From: Xylanimonas ulmi
Lineage (GTDB): Bacteria > Actinomycetota > Actinomycetes > Actinomycetales > Cellulomonadaceae
Length of the DNA stretch: 64,000 nt
Assembly (NCBI RefSeq): GCF_004216535.1
Contig: NZ_SGWX01000001.1
Span: 248,001 to 312,000 of the forward strand
Direction of reading: 5' to 3'
Under the pieces are notes generated by a model. It made no database searches. It saw nothing but the letters and a program-made list of their open reading frames with translations, and was not told the origin of the DNA. Made by a program: the position numbers and the translations under genes. Of this stretch, positions 56,806 to 64,000 are shown in pieces. Position 1 is the first letter of the stretch. The number at the start of each line of letters is the position of its first letter.

Positions 56806-58131
56806 TCATGGCGCAGGCGTGTGCTCACCTGCGGACACGAGCCACTCGCGAATGGCTGCCACAGCCCGTTCGGGAGCCGGAGCCGAAGGGCTGACCGTGA
56901 GCTCGAGGTAGTCACCGGACGAGATGCCCAACGAAGCCAAAGGCGACTCACGCAGCCTGACCACGAGCGCACCTGCGGCCAGGAGATCCTGAGACTTGTC
57001 GAGGTCCACGCCAGCCTTCGCGGCATGCCAGTAGCCGCCGTCGTACTCCACCATGAGGGTGCGCCCGCTCGCGAGATGCACTGTCACGTCCGGCACCCAC
57101 ACCGTGCGTCGCTTGAAGGCCGGGTTGCGGACAGCCAAGCCGCTGAACGCCTCCCCGAACTCAGTACGCAGCGCCTCGAAGTACCGCAGCTCGACCATCG
57201 ACTTCCCGCTCTCGCGGCACATCGGACACGTCGACCCCTGCACACGCGCCGTCGCGGCCATCCGCCAACGGTGCGTGGCGTCCTTCGGGCAGACCCACTC
57301 CGGGGTGAAGGTGAGCGATCCGCTCGGACGAACGTGCCAGGCGCTCAAAGGGTTGTCCTTCGACCACTGCGCTGCGAGATCGGGGTGATGCCAGGCGAGG
57401 GAGTCGAGGATCGTCCGGCACTCCGGGCAACGCAACCGCGGTCGCTTCTCGCGATCGGCCGGCGTGGCGACCCACCCGTGCCCACACACCGGGTCACGCC
57501 AATGGACGCGCCGCTTGGAGTTGGGCGAGATCGTCGTGACACGCAGGGGGTCGTTGAGTGTGGGATGCCACTGCTCGACCAGCTCGGGGTTCAGCCGAGG
57601 CACAGGGTCAAACGCCTGCTCAGGCTGACCCTGGACCGACGCTGGCCGCCGGGGGTTGACCTGGCAGCTACAACCCCAGCCGATGTCGCCCAGACGGTCG
57701 GCGGTGATCCGCCCGCAGTACCGACAGCGAACCCGGTATGCAGGCGGGATCGGAGCCGCTCCGAGGTAGTCGTACCCATGCGACTCCGCCACGAGCCGGG
57801 CGTGCTCGTCGTCAACGATGTCAGCACCCACCAGTTCTGCGCCAAAGCGCAGCGCGGTAGCCGTCCACTTCGCCCAGTGACAGGCACGGCACGTCGGTTC
57901 TTGATCGCGGTTCTTGTCGAGCGTGTAGACGAACCGGTAGTGCGCCTCGCAGCCGCACGCGAGACACCGTGTCAGCCGGAAACCGGTTGAGCTGGCGAAC
58001 GGCTCCAGAGGCTCAAGACCACCCCGCCGGAGGATCTCGGTGATGTGCTCATCGCACCACGCGGGCTTCGTGCGGGTGCCGTAGGCAGCAAACGAGTCGC
58101 ACCCGTCCCATGAGCACTGCTTCACCGCCAT
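56806..58131 (-). CDS. Zinc-ribbon protein with Vsr-like nuclease domain
   Basis: A 441-residue protein. Its N-terminal two thirds hold several Cys/His clusters: CSWDGCDSF...CDEH (6-29), CLACGC...CRACH (56-85), CRYCG...GCSC (136-156), then two probable DUF4379-type zinc-ribbons starting NPELVEQWHP (181) and HPDLAAQWSK (249), the latter ending STCPMC (300-305). The C-terminal third, from VELRYFEALRTEFGEAF (313), has VPDVTV (D348) and LMVEYDGGYWHA (E362, D364, H369), matching the D-x(n)-(V/E)xDGxxWH pattern of Vsr/DUF559-type PD-(D/E)XK nucleases. It is alone on its strand in the mosaic. The start is ATG 58131; ATG 58158 adds nine residues. A DNA-cutting role is inferred from the motif. Confidence 0.65.
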   Translation of the reverse strand: MAVKQCSWDGCDSFAAYGTRTKPAWCDEHITEILRRGGLEPLEPFASSTGFRLTRCLACGCEAHYRFVYTLDKNRDQEPTCRACHWAKWTATALRFGAELVGADIVDDEHARLVAESHGYDYLGAAPIPPAYRVRCRYCGRITADRLGDIGWGCSCQVNPRRPASVQGQPEQAFDPVPRLNPELVEQWHPTLNDPLRVTTISPNSKRRVHWRDPVCGHGWVATPADREKRPRLRCPECRTILDSLAWHHPDLAAQWSKDNPLSAWHVRPSGSLTFTPEWVCPKDATHRWRMAATARVQGSTCPMCRESGKSMVELRYFEALRTEFGEAFSGLAVRNPAFKRRTVWVPDVTVHLASGRTLMVEYDGGYWHAAKAGVDLDKSQDLLAAGALVVRLRESPLASLGISSGDYLELTVSPSAPAPERAVAAIREWLVSAGEHTPAP

Positions 58132-58259
58132 GGCCCGATTATCCAGGAGCGCATCCACGGCCAGAAGTAGGAACGGAGCGGGAGCAGAACTACCGGCGCC
58201 CTACCTCCGGCGGATACGACGTCACCCCGGTCGCCGACGCGCACACCACTGGCCACGGC

Positions 58260-58400
58260 AGAGCAAATCGTGGCGCACACCAGCATCTACCTTGCGGGTC
58301 TGATGGAGCCGGGCAGTCGTTCACCGTGGCCGGGCACGCATGGGTTGCGGCATCCGTGAAGCACCAACCCTCTGGCAGCGAGTACGAGGTGGTCGCATGA
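58260..58400 (+). pseudogene. Probable 3' tail of a lost tnpB gene
   Basis: The frame ending AASVKHQPSGSEYEVVA, with stop at 58398-58400, sits 35 bp before an RNA-scaffold hairpin, at the same place where the complete tnpB at 61490 ends before its own hairpin. Upstream residues keep no recognisable RuvC or zinc-finger motif. It is therefore only suggestive of a tnpB remnant. The stretch 58132-58260 shows nothing else. Confidence 0.3.
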
Positions 58401-58466
58401 ACAACCAACAGTCCCCGAACCGCAACACCAGGAATCTCCCGGCTTCAGCCGGGAGAGGAAGTCAAC
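58401..58466 (+). ncRNA. Solitary TnpB-type guide RNA scaffold (omegaRNA/reRNA-like)
   Basis: CTCCCGGC TTCA GCCGGGAG forms an 8-bp hairpin (58436-58455) followed by GAGGAAGTCAAC (58455-58466). The intact TnpB element ends CCCGTCC TTCA GGGCGGG then AGGATGTCAAC (62776-62804); both have GAAT just before the stem. In IS605-type elements this hairpin plus GAGGATGTCAA is the 3' part of the guide RNA, and the following bases are the guide. Here the guide would begin about 58467 (ACAGGGCAAGGCGGCGTCG). No intact tnpB is adjacent. Confidence 0.5.
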
Positions 58467-58488
58467 ACAGGGCAAGGCGGCGTCGTTC

Positions 58489-58633
58489 ATGGCCCCTGCG
58501 ATGTGGACGCTGTTCATCAGGATCACTGGAGACACCATCTGGGGCACGCTCGGGATCCTCCTCGTGGTCCTCGTCGGCCTTGGTGATGTTCCTGACGCTA
58601 CGCGGCGAGCAGGAGCGGACCGTCACCGCTTGA
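58489..58633 (+). pseudogene. Possible frameshifted small membrane-protein remnant
   Basis: MWTLFIRITGDTIWGTLGIL then LVVLVG continues hydrophobically, but a natural ending LVMFLTLRGEQERTVTA is in the +1 frame, ending at TGA 58631-58633. Together they would give a one-span protein of about 48 residues with one frameshift. No family is recognised. It may be chance. Confidence 0.25.
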
Positions 58634-58704
58634 CGACGACGGTGGAGGGGCGGGTGCCGCCGCTCGCGCTGCGTGCACCCGCCTCGACGGTGAAGCATGG
58701 CGGC

Positions 58705-59058
58705 ATGGGAGACGTCACCGACTACCTGGCCACGCTCGAGGGACCCGAGCATGAGGCCGTCGCGCACGTGCTCGACCGCGCCCGTGCCCTCCTCTCCGAG
58801 GTCGAGGAGGGGCGGTCGTACGGGATGCCGGCGCTGCGCTACCGGGGGAGCCCGCTGATCTCGGTCATGGTGACCAAGCAGCACCTGGGGCTGTATCCGT
58901 TCAGCCCGGCCGCGCTGGAGGGCGTTGCCGACCGGCTCGCGGGCTTCCGCCTCACCAAGGGCTCGGTGTCGTTCCGGCCGGAGGCCCCGCTGCCCGACGA
59001 CGTCGTGGACGCCATCGTGCGGGCGAGAGCCGCGGAGATCGACAGCAAGCAGAAATAG
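58705..59058 (+). CDS. DUF1801 (YdhG-like) protein
   Basis: A 117-residue protein. TDYLATLEGPEHEAVAHVLD, SYGMPALRYRGSPLISVMVTKQHLGLYPFS (in part: YGMPALRYRGSPLISVMV) and VSFRPEAPLPDDVVDAIVRAR match DUF1801, a small SCP2/frataxin-like fold reported in some Bacillus proteins to handle iron. It is complete. ATG 58705 follows a weak ribosome site. It ends 32 bp before the IS5-like fragment; cargo or background gene cannot be told. Confidence 0.85.
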   Translation: MGDVTDYLATLEGPEHEAVAHVLDRARALLSEVEEGRSYGMPALRYRGSPLISVMVTKQHLGLYPFSPAALEGVADRLAGFRLTKGSVSFRPEAPLPDDVVDAIVRARAAEIDSKQK

Positions 59059-59087
59059 TGTGCCAAGAAGCTCGCCTCTATGCTTGA

Positions 59088-59162
59088 CCCACCGTGACCG
59101 CCAGGCGTCGGCGACAACGGCTCGAGCAGAGCCCACTGCGCGTCCGTCATCGAAGACGACGG
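59088..59162 (-). pseudogene. IS5-family transposase N-terminal fragment
   Basis: Reading leftward from ATG 59150: MTDAQWALLEPLSPTPGGHG. TDAQWALLEPLLP is the standard opening of IS5-family transposases. The similarity stops after about 20 residues and the DDE core is missing. The truncated coupling-protein gene begins right beyond it on the other strand, so this fragment marks the break. Confidence 0.45.
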
Positions 59163-59203
59163 GTAGAAGTGCCTCCGCGTCGGGACGCCGCCCCGGCCCG
59201 TGA

Positions 59204-61291
59204 CCTGGGCGCGCCGAGCACAGACACCTGCTGGAGGCCGAGGACGAGACGCTGTGGGCCGGGTTCGGCGAGCAGACCATGGACGGGCTGAGCCTGTACT
59301 TCCGGGCGATGCGCCACCTGCCCGTCTCCGAGATACGTCGGCTGGCCATCAACGAGGACGCCTCGCTGCGCGCCATGGGCGGCTCCGAGCGCACCATCAG
59401 CTCCGTGTACGGCATCGCGCTGGCCGCGATGAACTACTTCTCCGACCCGACGGTGATGATGCTGACCTCCGGCCCGCCGTCGGAGACCGTCGACATCGCC
59501 AGCCTGTCGTTCCCGCGCCGGCTCGCCGTGCGCCTGGACCCCGCCTACGTGCGCAACAGGGCCATGGGTGGCTCCCAGGTGCGGTGGTCGGCGTACGCCG
59601 ACCCGCTGTTCTCCGAACCGCTCGGTGGGCGCGTGACGTTCGAGTGCGCCGATGCGAGGTGCGCCGCCAAGACGGGCAAGGTGACCGGCGCGTGGCCCGA
59701 CGACGGCCTGTGCCCCACGTGCCAGGCGGCGATGGTCGACCTGGTGACGCCGGACCCCGAGTTCAGCCACACGGACACCCTCACCCAGAACGGGTGGGCC
59801 TACTTCTATCTACGCGGGATGTTCCCGGCCGACACCACCTACGTGCTGCTCGAGGCCGTCTCCCAGACCGCCGGGACCACGGTCGAGACGATGCGGTTCC
59901 GGTTCGACAAGGGCTACCGCCACGCCGACCGCGGCCGGACGATCGTGACCAAGCCGCTGACCGGCGAGCGGATCGTGCGCGACGGGCTGCTCACCGAGAT
60001 CGCGGTGGGCGGCCAGCCGCGCACCTCGGTGTACGACCAAGAGCTCGTGGCCAAGCGAGACGGCCAGGCCCACCTCGAGGAGGTCGCCACGCCGATCGTG
60101 CGCTCGACGTCGGTGCGGTACTCGCAGTCGCCCAAGGCGCTGTTCATGATCACCCCGCCGCACCTGGACAAGTACGCGCGCCTGCTGCTGGTGCTGCTAC
60201 GAGACATGGTCGACCTCAACTTCGAGGCGGCGTACATGACCCGCACGAACCAGCAGCCGGACCTGGGCACGAAGTTCATGCTCGACGAGATCGGCAACCT
60301 CAAGTCCGAGGGCAACGGTCTGCGCGGCTTCGAGACGCTGCTGTCCATCGGTCTCGGCCAGCGCCAGCAGTTCCATCTGATCCTGCAGTCCTTGCAGCAG
60401 CTCACCGAGATTTACGGCGGGTCGGTCGAGTCGATCCTGCAGTCCAACACCGCGAACCTGATTTTCCTGAAGTCCACCGACACCGAGCTCATCGAGCGGC
60501 TGTCGAAGATGAGCGGGCAGCGCCACGTCGCCTACCGCGGATCGAAGACGGTGACCAAGGACATGGAGGATCTGCTCCAGTTCAAGTCCGTCGAAGGGCG
60601 CGTGTCGTACACGATGGCCCTCGACACGGAGAACGTCATTCTCGCCAACGACTTGACGTTCTTGCCTGCCCGTAACTGGGTTGTGCTGCGCAGCGGTGAG
60701 TACCCGATCTGGAACCGCGACGAGACCATCATGCCGATGGCGTACGCCCTGCTGGACAAACAGCCGCCCGTCGGGGCGCCGACGTTCTCACTGCAGAACC
60801 TGCCGTCGCTGTCGAACGCCGGCGCATATGACCCGCGCAAGGACACCCCGAACTTCGAGTCCGCGCTGCAGCGCATCTGCGCCCAGGCGTTGGCCTCAAC
60901 CCAGTCCAAGGCCGAGTACCAGCAGGTCGCCGGCATCGACGAGGACGAGATCACCTACATGGAACCGGACTTCTACGCCGAGCAGGTCATGTCGCTGATC
61001 CAGGCCAATGTGGTGGGGCGCCCGTCCCTCGACGAGACCATCGCCCTGCTGCGCGAGGAGTTCGCTCCCTGGGTCATCGGCGCGACCGCTCAGGGGTCCA
61101 CCTCGACGGCGTCGGCGGCCGGCGGCGCCGCCAGCGAGCGGATCATGGGCGACTCGGGGTCTGGCGAGGCCGCCGCGGGAGCCGCGTCCGGCCAGACGGC
61201 GGACAAGCCCCGCGGCGGCCCGGCGTTGATCGTCGACGACGACGAGGGGTTCCCCCTGGACTTCGACGACTACGACGAGCCCGGGGCTTGA
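59204..61291 (+). pseudogene. Conjugative coupling protein (VirD4/TraG-type), N-terminally truncated
   Basis: The frame opens at 59204 just after a TGA; the first ATG is 59279 (670 codons to the end). INEDASLRAMGGSERTISSVYG, YFSDPTVMMLTSG, then FMLDEIGNLKSEG (Walker B, D336 E337 counted from ATG 59279) and GLGQRQQFHLILQSLQQL, IYGGSVESILQSNTANLIFLKS, ending TYMEPDFYAEQVMSLI match the C-terminal two thirds of Gram-positive T4SS coupling ATPases. The N-terminal membrane spans and Walker A are missing (normally about 200 residues more), so it should be inactive. A cysteine pair inserted near residues 121 and 146 may hold zinc. Confidence 0.75.
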
Positions 61292-61371
61292 GCCCCGTGC
61301 GCGAGCGCTCTGTCTTTGTGCGAGTCGCCTCTGACGCCGGGCGCACCGTGATCTTCCTGCTAGCGGCGCAG
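61288..61371 (+). pseudogene. Next conjugation-region gene, cut by the TnpB element
   Basis: TTG 61288 overlaps the coupling-protein stop by 4 bp and opens SPVRERSVFVRVASDAGRTV, then IFLLAAQ at the start of a hydrophobic segment. Coding is lost at the left hairpin of the TnpB element (61373). It is likely a small membrane protein of the conjugation cluster. The family is unknown. Confidence 0.35.
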
Positions 61372-62804
61372 ACTCCGTCCTTCAGGGCGGAGATAGCCGC
61401 GTCATTCTGCCCCCGTACCGGTTACGGGACAGGTGTAGCACCCCACCCCACAGAGGTGGTGTCGAGTTCATGGATGGGAGGTTCCACCGTTGAGTATCAG
61501 GGCGCGTCTGTATCCGACCCCGGCCCAGGCCGAGGCGATGGTCGTGCACTGCGGGCATGCCAGGTTCGTGTGGAACCTCGCAGTCGAGCAGTCGAACATG
61601 TGGCGCCGTGACAAGGGTCCGACCCCGAACTATGTCGCCCAGGCTGCTCAACTCGCTCAGGCCCGCCGTGAGCATGCCTGGTTGGGTGCGGGGTCATCGG
61701 TGGTCCAGCAGGCCGCGTTGCGTGACTTCGACCGCGCCCGGCAGTCCTGGTGGAAGAACCCTCACCACTTCTCTCGCCCGACGTGGCGGAAGAGGGGTGT
61801 TCATGAGGGGTTCGTGATCCGCGACCTGACCGTCACGAAGGTCAACCACCGGTGGGCCACCGTGCACGTGCCCAAGGTCGGTGCGGTCAAGTTCCGCCTG
61901 ACCCGCCCCCGGGCTCAGGTCACCGCCGCCACATCAGCACGGGTCACGTTCAAGGCCGGACGCTGGCACGTGTCCCTGGTCACCCCACCTCCTGTGTTCG
62001 ACCGCAAGCCCACGGGCGCGGTCACCGGGATCGACCGGGGTGTGGCGAACACGATCGCGACCTCGGAGTCGGTCATGGGTTCCATCCCCGGGTGGACGCC
62101 CGGGGAGCAGGCCCGCTACGTGGCGTTGCAGCAGCAGTTGGCCCGCCAGGTCAAGGGCTCCAACCGGCGCGCTGTCACCAAGGGCAAGATCGCGCGCCTG
62201 CACCAACGCCTGACCGACCGGCGCACCGACTGGATCGAGCAGACCACCACCACCCTCGTGCGCGAGCACGACCTGATCGGGATCGAAGCCCTGAACACCC
62301 GGGGCATGGTCCGCAAGCCCGCCCCGAAGCCCGACCCCGAGAACACCGGCGTGTTCCTACCTAACGGCGCGAAGGCCAAGGCTGCCCTCAACAAGACGAT
62401 CCACGCCTCGTGCTGGGGCAAGTTCGCGAAGCGCCTGCACGACAAGGCCGCAAACACCCCGGCCGGTGCCAAGACCCTGGTGGTCGAGGTGCCCGCCAGA
62501 TACACGTCCCAGCGTTGCCACCACTGCGGTCACACCGCACCCGAGAACCGCAAGAACCAAGCGGAGTTCCGGTGCGTCGACTGCGGTCACGAGGCGAACG
62601 CCGACACCAACGCCGCCGAGAACATCCTGTCTCGCGCGATCACCCTTGCCGCCGGACAGGCGGTAGACCCCCGACCACGTCGGACGGTCGATGGACGCAA
62701 CCGTGGCACGACCACAACCGCGTCAACCACCCGAGAACGGAAGGCAGTATGACCGCCAACCAGAACCCGGGAATCCCCGTCCTTCAGGGCGGGAGGATGT
62801 CAAC
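61371..62804 (+). mobile_element. IS605/IS1341-type element with tnpB only
   Basis: It is bounded by matching subterminal hairpins: CTCCGTCC TTCA GGGCGGAG at 61373-61392 and CCCGTCC TTCA GGGCGGG at 62776-62793, followed by AGGATGTCAAC. No tnpA (Y1 transposase) is present, so movement would depend on a helper. There are no long inverted repeats or target duplication, as usual for the family. The left side broke a conjugation-region gene; the right end supplies the last codons of the DUF2974 gene. Confidence 0.7.
61490..62752 (+). CDS. tnpB: RNA-guided endonuclease TnpB
   Basis: A 420-residue TnpB. YPTPAQAEAMVVHCGHARFVWN opens the fold; the RuvC triad is D182 (GIDRGVANT), E266 (IGIEALNTRGM) and D372 (NADTNAAENI), and the zinc ribbon is CHHCGH (343) and CVDCGH (362). 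All catalytic residues are present, so the nuclease should be competent. It starts with TTG 61490, with GGGAGG 8 bp upstream. TnpB cuts DNA next to a short motif using an RNA whose scaffold overlaps the 3' end of the gene and whose guide lies just beyond the element (from about 62804). Confidence 0.93.
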   Translation: MSIRARLYPTPAQAEAMVVHCGHARFVWNLAVEQSNMWRRDKGPTPNYVAQAAQLAQARREHAWLGAGSSVVQQAALRDFDRARQSWWKNPHHFSRPTWRKRGVHEGFVIRDLTVTKVNHRWATVHVPKVGAVKFRLTRPRAQVTAATSARVTFKAGRWHVSLVTPPPVFDRKPTGAVTGIDRGVANTIATSESVMGSIPGWTPGEQARYVALQQQLARQVKGSNRRAVTKGKIARLHQRLTDRRTDWIEQTTTTLVREHDLIGIEALNTRGMVRKPAPKPDPENTGVFLPNGAKAKAALNKTIHASCWGKFAKRLHDKAANTPAGAKTLVVEVPARYTSQRCHHCGHTAPENRKNQAEFRCVDCGHEANADTNAAENILSRAITLAAGQAVDPRPRRTVDGRNRGTTTTASTTRERKAV

Positions 62805-62824
62805 TCGCATGGATACCAGTACCT
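62700..62824 (+). ncRNA. TnpB guide RNA (omegaRNA/reRNA), approximate
   Basis: By analogy with known TnpB elements the RNA overlaps the end of tnpB, contains the hairpin 62776-62793 and the conserved AGGATGTCAA, then a guide of about 16-20 nt copied from the flank. Here the guide would read TCGCATGGATACCAGTACC, antisense to the 3' end of the DUF2974 gene. The 5' limit is not visible. Confidence 0.6.
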
Positions 62825-64000
62825 CTGTGGTTCCTACGACACTGAGGTATACGCCGGCCTGCAGGACGAAGGCCGGCTGGACGTGCCCGGCCGTGGTGAG
62901 CGCGAAGATCCCGAGAGCGGTGGCGAGGACACCACTCATCAGGTGCAGGATGCCCTGTAGGCGCCGACGTGGACGTTCGTCCCACCGACGAAACGCCCGC
63001 CGAGAGCTACCCCATGCATGGGCGAGGAACGCGATGCCGAGCAACAGGTTCGTCGGCACGACGAGGACGTCCAGTCGAGGGATGAGGGTGAGCAGCAGGC
63101 CCAGCAGCAGGGCCTGGGCCGTGATGAACCGCCAGTCGAGGTTGTGGACGGTGCGGAATCGAGCCACGTACCGGCTCACGCGGACGGTTCCCCAGACGGC
63201 GAGGATGAAGACGCCCGTCGCCCCGACGATCTGCACGGCGAGCGAGGGCAGTGCCATGAAGAAGATGCCCAGGGCCAGGGAGCCGACGCCGCGCAGGGTG
63301 CGGTTGTCGCGCCCGATCGCGCGGTAGTCGGCTGAGGCCAAGGTGCGTGCGGCGACGCGCAGGGCGAGGGCTACCGGCCGCCGTGTCTGGGGGCGCGAGC
63401 GCATGAGGGCGACGAGCACCGACTCGACGCTCCCGTAGTCGACGTGCGCGATCTCGGTGGTCAGGCGTGCGCCCCCCGCACCGAGCGCGCCGAAGAGTGC
63501 GTTGGTGAAGTCCCTGCGGTCGTCGACGGTGGCGTCGCGCAACCACTCGTCGATTGCTCCGTTGAGGACGCCAGCGCGGCGGGAGATCTCGGCGACCTCT
63601 TTCAAAGAGGCGCGCTCGACCTGCCAGCTCATGATGTCGTGCTGGAGTAGTCCTCGTGCGTCGCTCGCGACGACATGGGTGGGTGGGTCGTTCTCGAACA
63701 GTGCGCCGATGAGCGCCCACTCGGGGACGACTTTCGTGATGCGGTCGCTGATCCGGTTCAGGCCTGCGCGATCGATGAGGTCGGTGCTGAGCCCGGGCCC
63801 GTCGTTGCTGTGGACGTCGAGGAGCCGGGCCTGGTGCTCGGGCGGGAGGAGCATGGCGGAGTAGACGGCGAGGTTGCCTCCTTTGGAGTGCCCGCCGACG
63901 CGTAGTGGGGTCGTCGTGCGCTCGGCCACGGCCCGCAGGTAGGAAGCGGCTTCGACCTGCGCCGGCATGACTTGGAAGCTCATCGCGAAGTCCTCGCGCC
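62784..64000 (-). CDS. DUF2974 (Mbeg1-like) alpha/beta hydrolase with membrane domain, 5' end outside
   Basis: At least 405 codons are read leftward from the window edge (REDFAMSFQVMPAQVEAASYL). LRVGGHSKGGNLAVYSAM has the nucleophile elbow GHSKGG of DUF2974 lipase-like proteins, and HSNDGPGLSTDL and ISDRITKVVPEWALIG follow. The last 140 residues have about four to five spans (LALGIFFMALPSLAVQIVGATGVFIL, FVLQAGVYLSVVG), unusual for the core family and perhaps a membrane fusion. The final residues VDILPP and stop come from the right end of the TnpB element, so the original end may be changed. Confidence 0.75.
   Translation of the reverse strand, partial: REDFAMSFQVMPAQVEAASYLRAVAERTTTPLRVGGHSKGGNLAVYSAMLLPPEHQARLLDVHSNDGPGLSTDLIDRAGLNRISDRITKVVPEWALIGALFENDPPTHVVASDARGLLQHDIMSWQVERASLKEVAEISRRAGVLNGAIDEWLRDATVDDRRDFTNALFGALGAGGARLTTEIAHVDYGSVESVLVALMRSRPQTRRPVALALRVAARTLASADYRAIGRDNRTLRGVGSLALGIFFMALPSLAVQIVGATGVFILAVWGTVRVSRYVARFRTVHNLDWRFITAQALLLGLLLTLIPRLDVLVVPTNLLLGIAFLAHAWGSSRRAFRRWDERPRRRLQGILHLMSGVLATALGIFALTTAGHVQPAFVLQAGVYLSVVGTTEVLVSMRVDILPP

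Noticed and set aside
56740-57990. 416-codon plus frame opposite the zinc-ribbon/Vsr-like gene
   Set aside because: The minus frame has ordered Cys/His clusters and nuclease motifs; the plus frame is Arg-rich shadow.
58462-59415. 317-codon minus frame across the DUF1801 gene
   Set aside because: Apart from its short IS5-like part (59088-59150), it is antisense to DUF1801 and the coupling protein.

Overview
The window is very GC-rich (third codon positions almost all G or C), starts many genes with GTG, and carries a WhiB regulator, an mtrA-mtrB-lpqB operon and a mannose/dTDP-rhamnose wall-polysaccharide set. This points to an actinobacterium. The lack of mycolate genes and the gene style suggest Micrococcales, perhaps Cellulomonadaceae or Promicromonosporaceae; that narrower placement is inference.

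Region 1 (1-24254) is a surface-polysaccharide chromosome segment with genes on alternating strands. It has dTDP-L-rhamnose synthesis (rfbC, rfbD, rfbA; rfbB is not in view), a WbbL-like rhamnosyltransferase, GT4 and GT2 glycosyltransferases, a polyprenyl-phosphate GT2, three GT-C/DUF2142-like membrane proteins, a UPF0104 membrane protein and a methyltransferase. Next come a TIGR03089 protein, a WhiB regulator, a 1114-residue GT2/membrane fusion with a DUF5719 partner, a degenerate metallopeptidase-like protein, DUF3499, manA, manB and a Trm112-like protein. Nucleotide sugars made by Rfb and Man enzymes would feed the transferases.

Region 2 (24343-40135) holds a P-type ATPase, an MFS transporter, ahcY, a NarL-type two-component pair, and the MoxR/DUF58/DUF4350/DUF4129 operon with its usual SpoIIM and RDD companions, split by a cation diffusion facilitator. 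Region 3 (40235-50585) is the conserved block mtrA-mtrB-lpqB, comF-like, hpf, ycaQ-like, secA.

Region 4 (50586-64000) is a mosaic accessory segment that begins directly after secA. It contains a 5' fragment of a tyrosine recombinase, an IS110 element with a structured leader that probably encodes a bridge RNA, a broken gene fragment, a PadR/HAAS pair with a tandem operator, and an IS21 element with a 5-bp target duplication inside a GNAT gene. Further on are a zinc-ribbon protein with a Vsr-like nuclease domain, a solitary TnpB-type RNA scaffold, a DUF1801 protein, an IS5-like fragment, an N-terminally truncated conjugative coupling protein, an intact TnpB element, and a DUF2974 hydrolase that runs off the window. 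The picture is of a decayed integrative conjugative element overwritten by insertion sequences.

A palindromic repeat (arms TTCGACAGGCTCAACCACC / GGTTGAGCCCGTCGAAACC) recurs in regions 1 and 3, both between genes and inside coding sequence. I found no tRNA, rRNA or CRISPR array.
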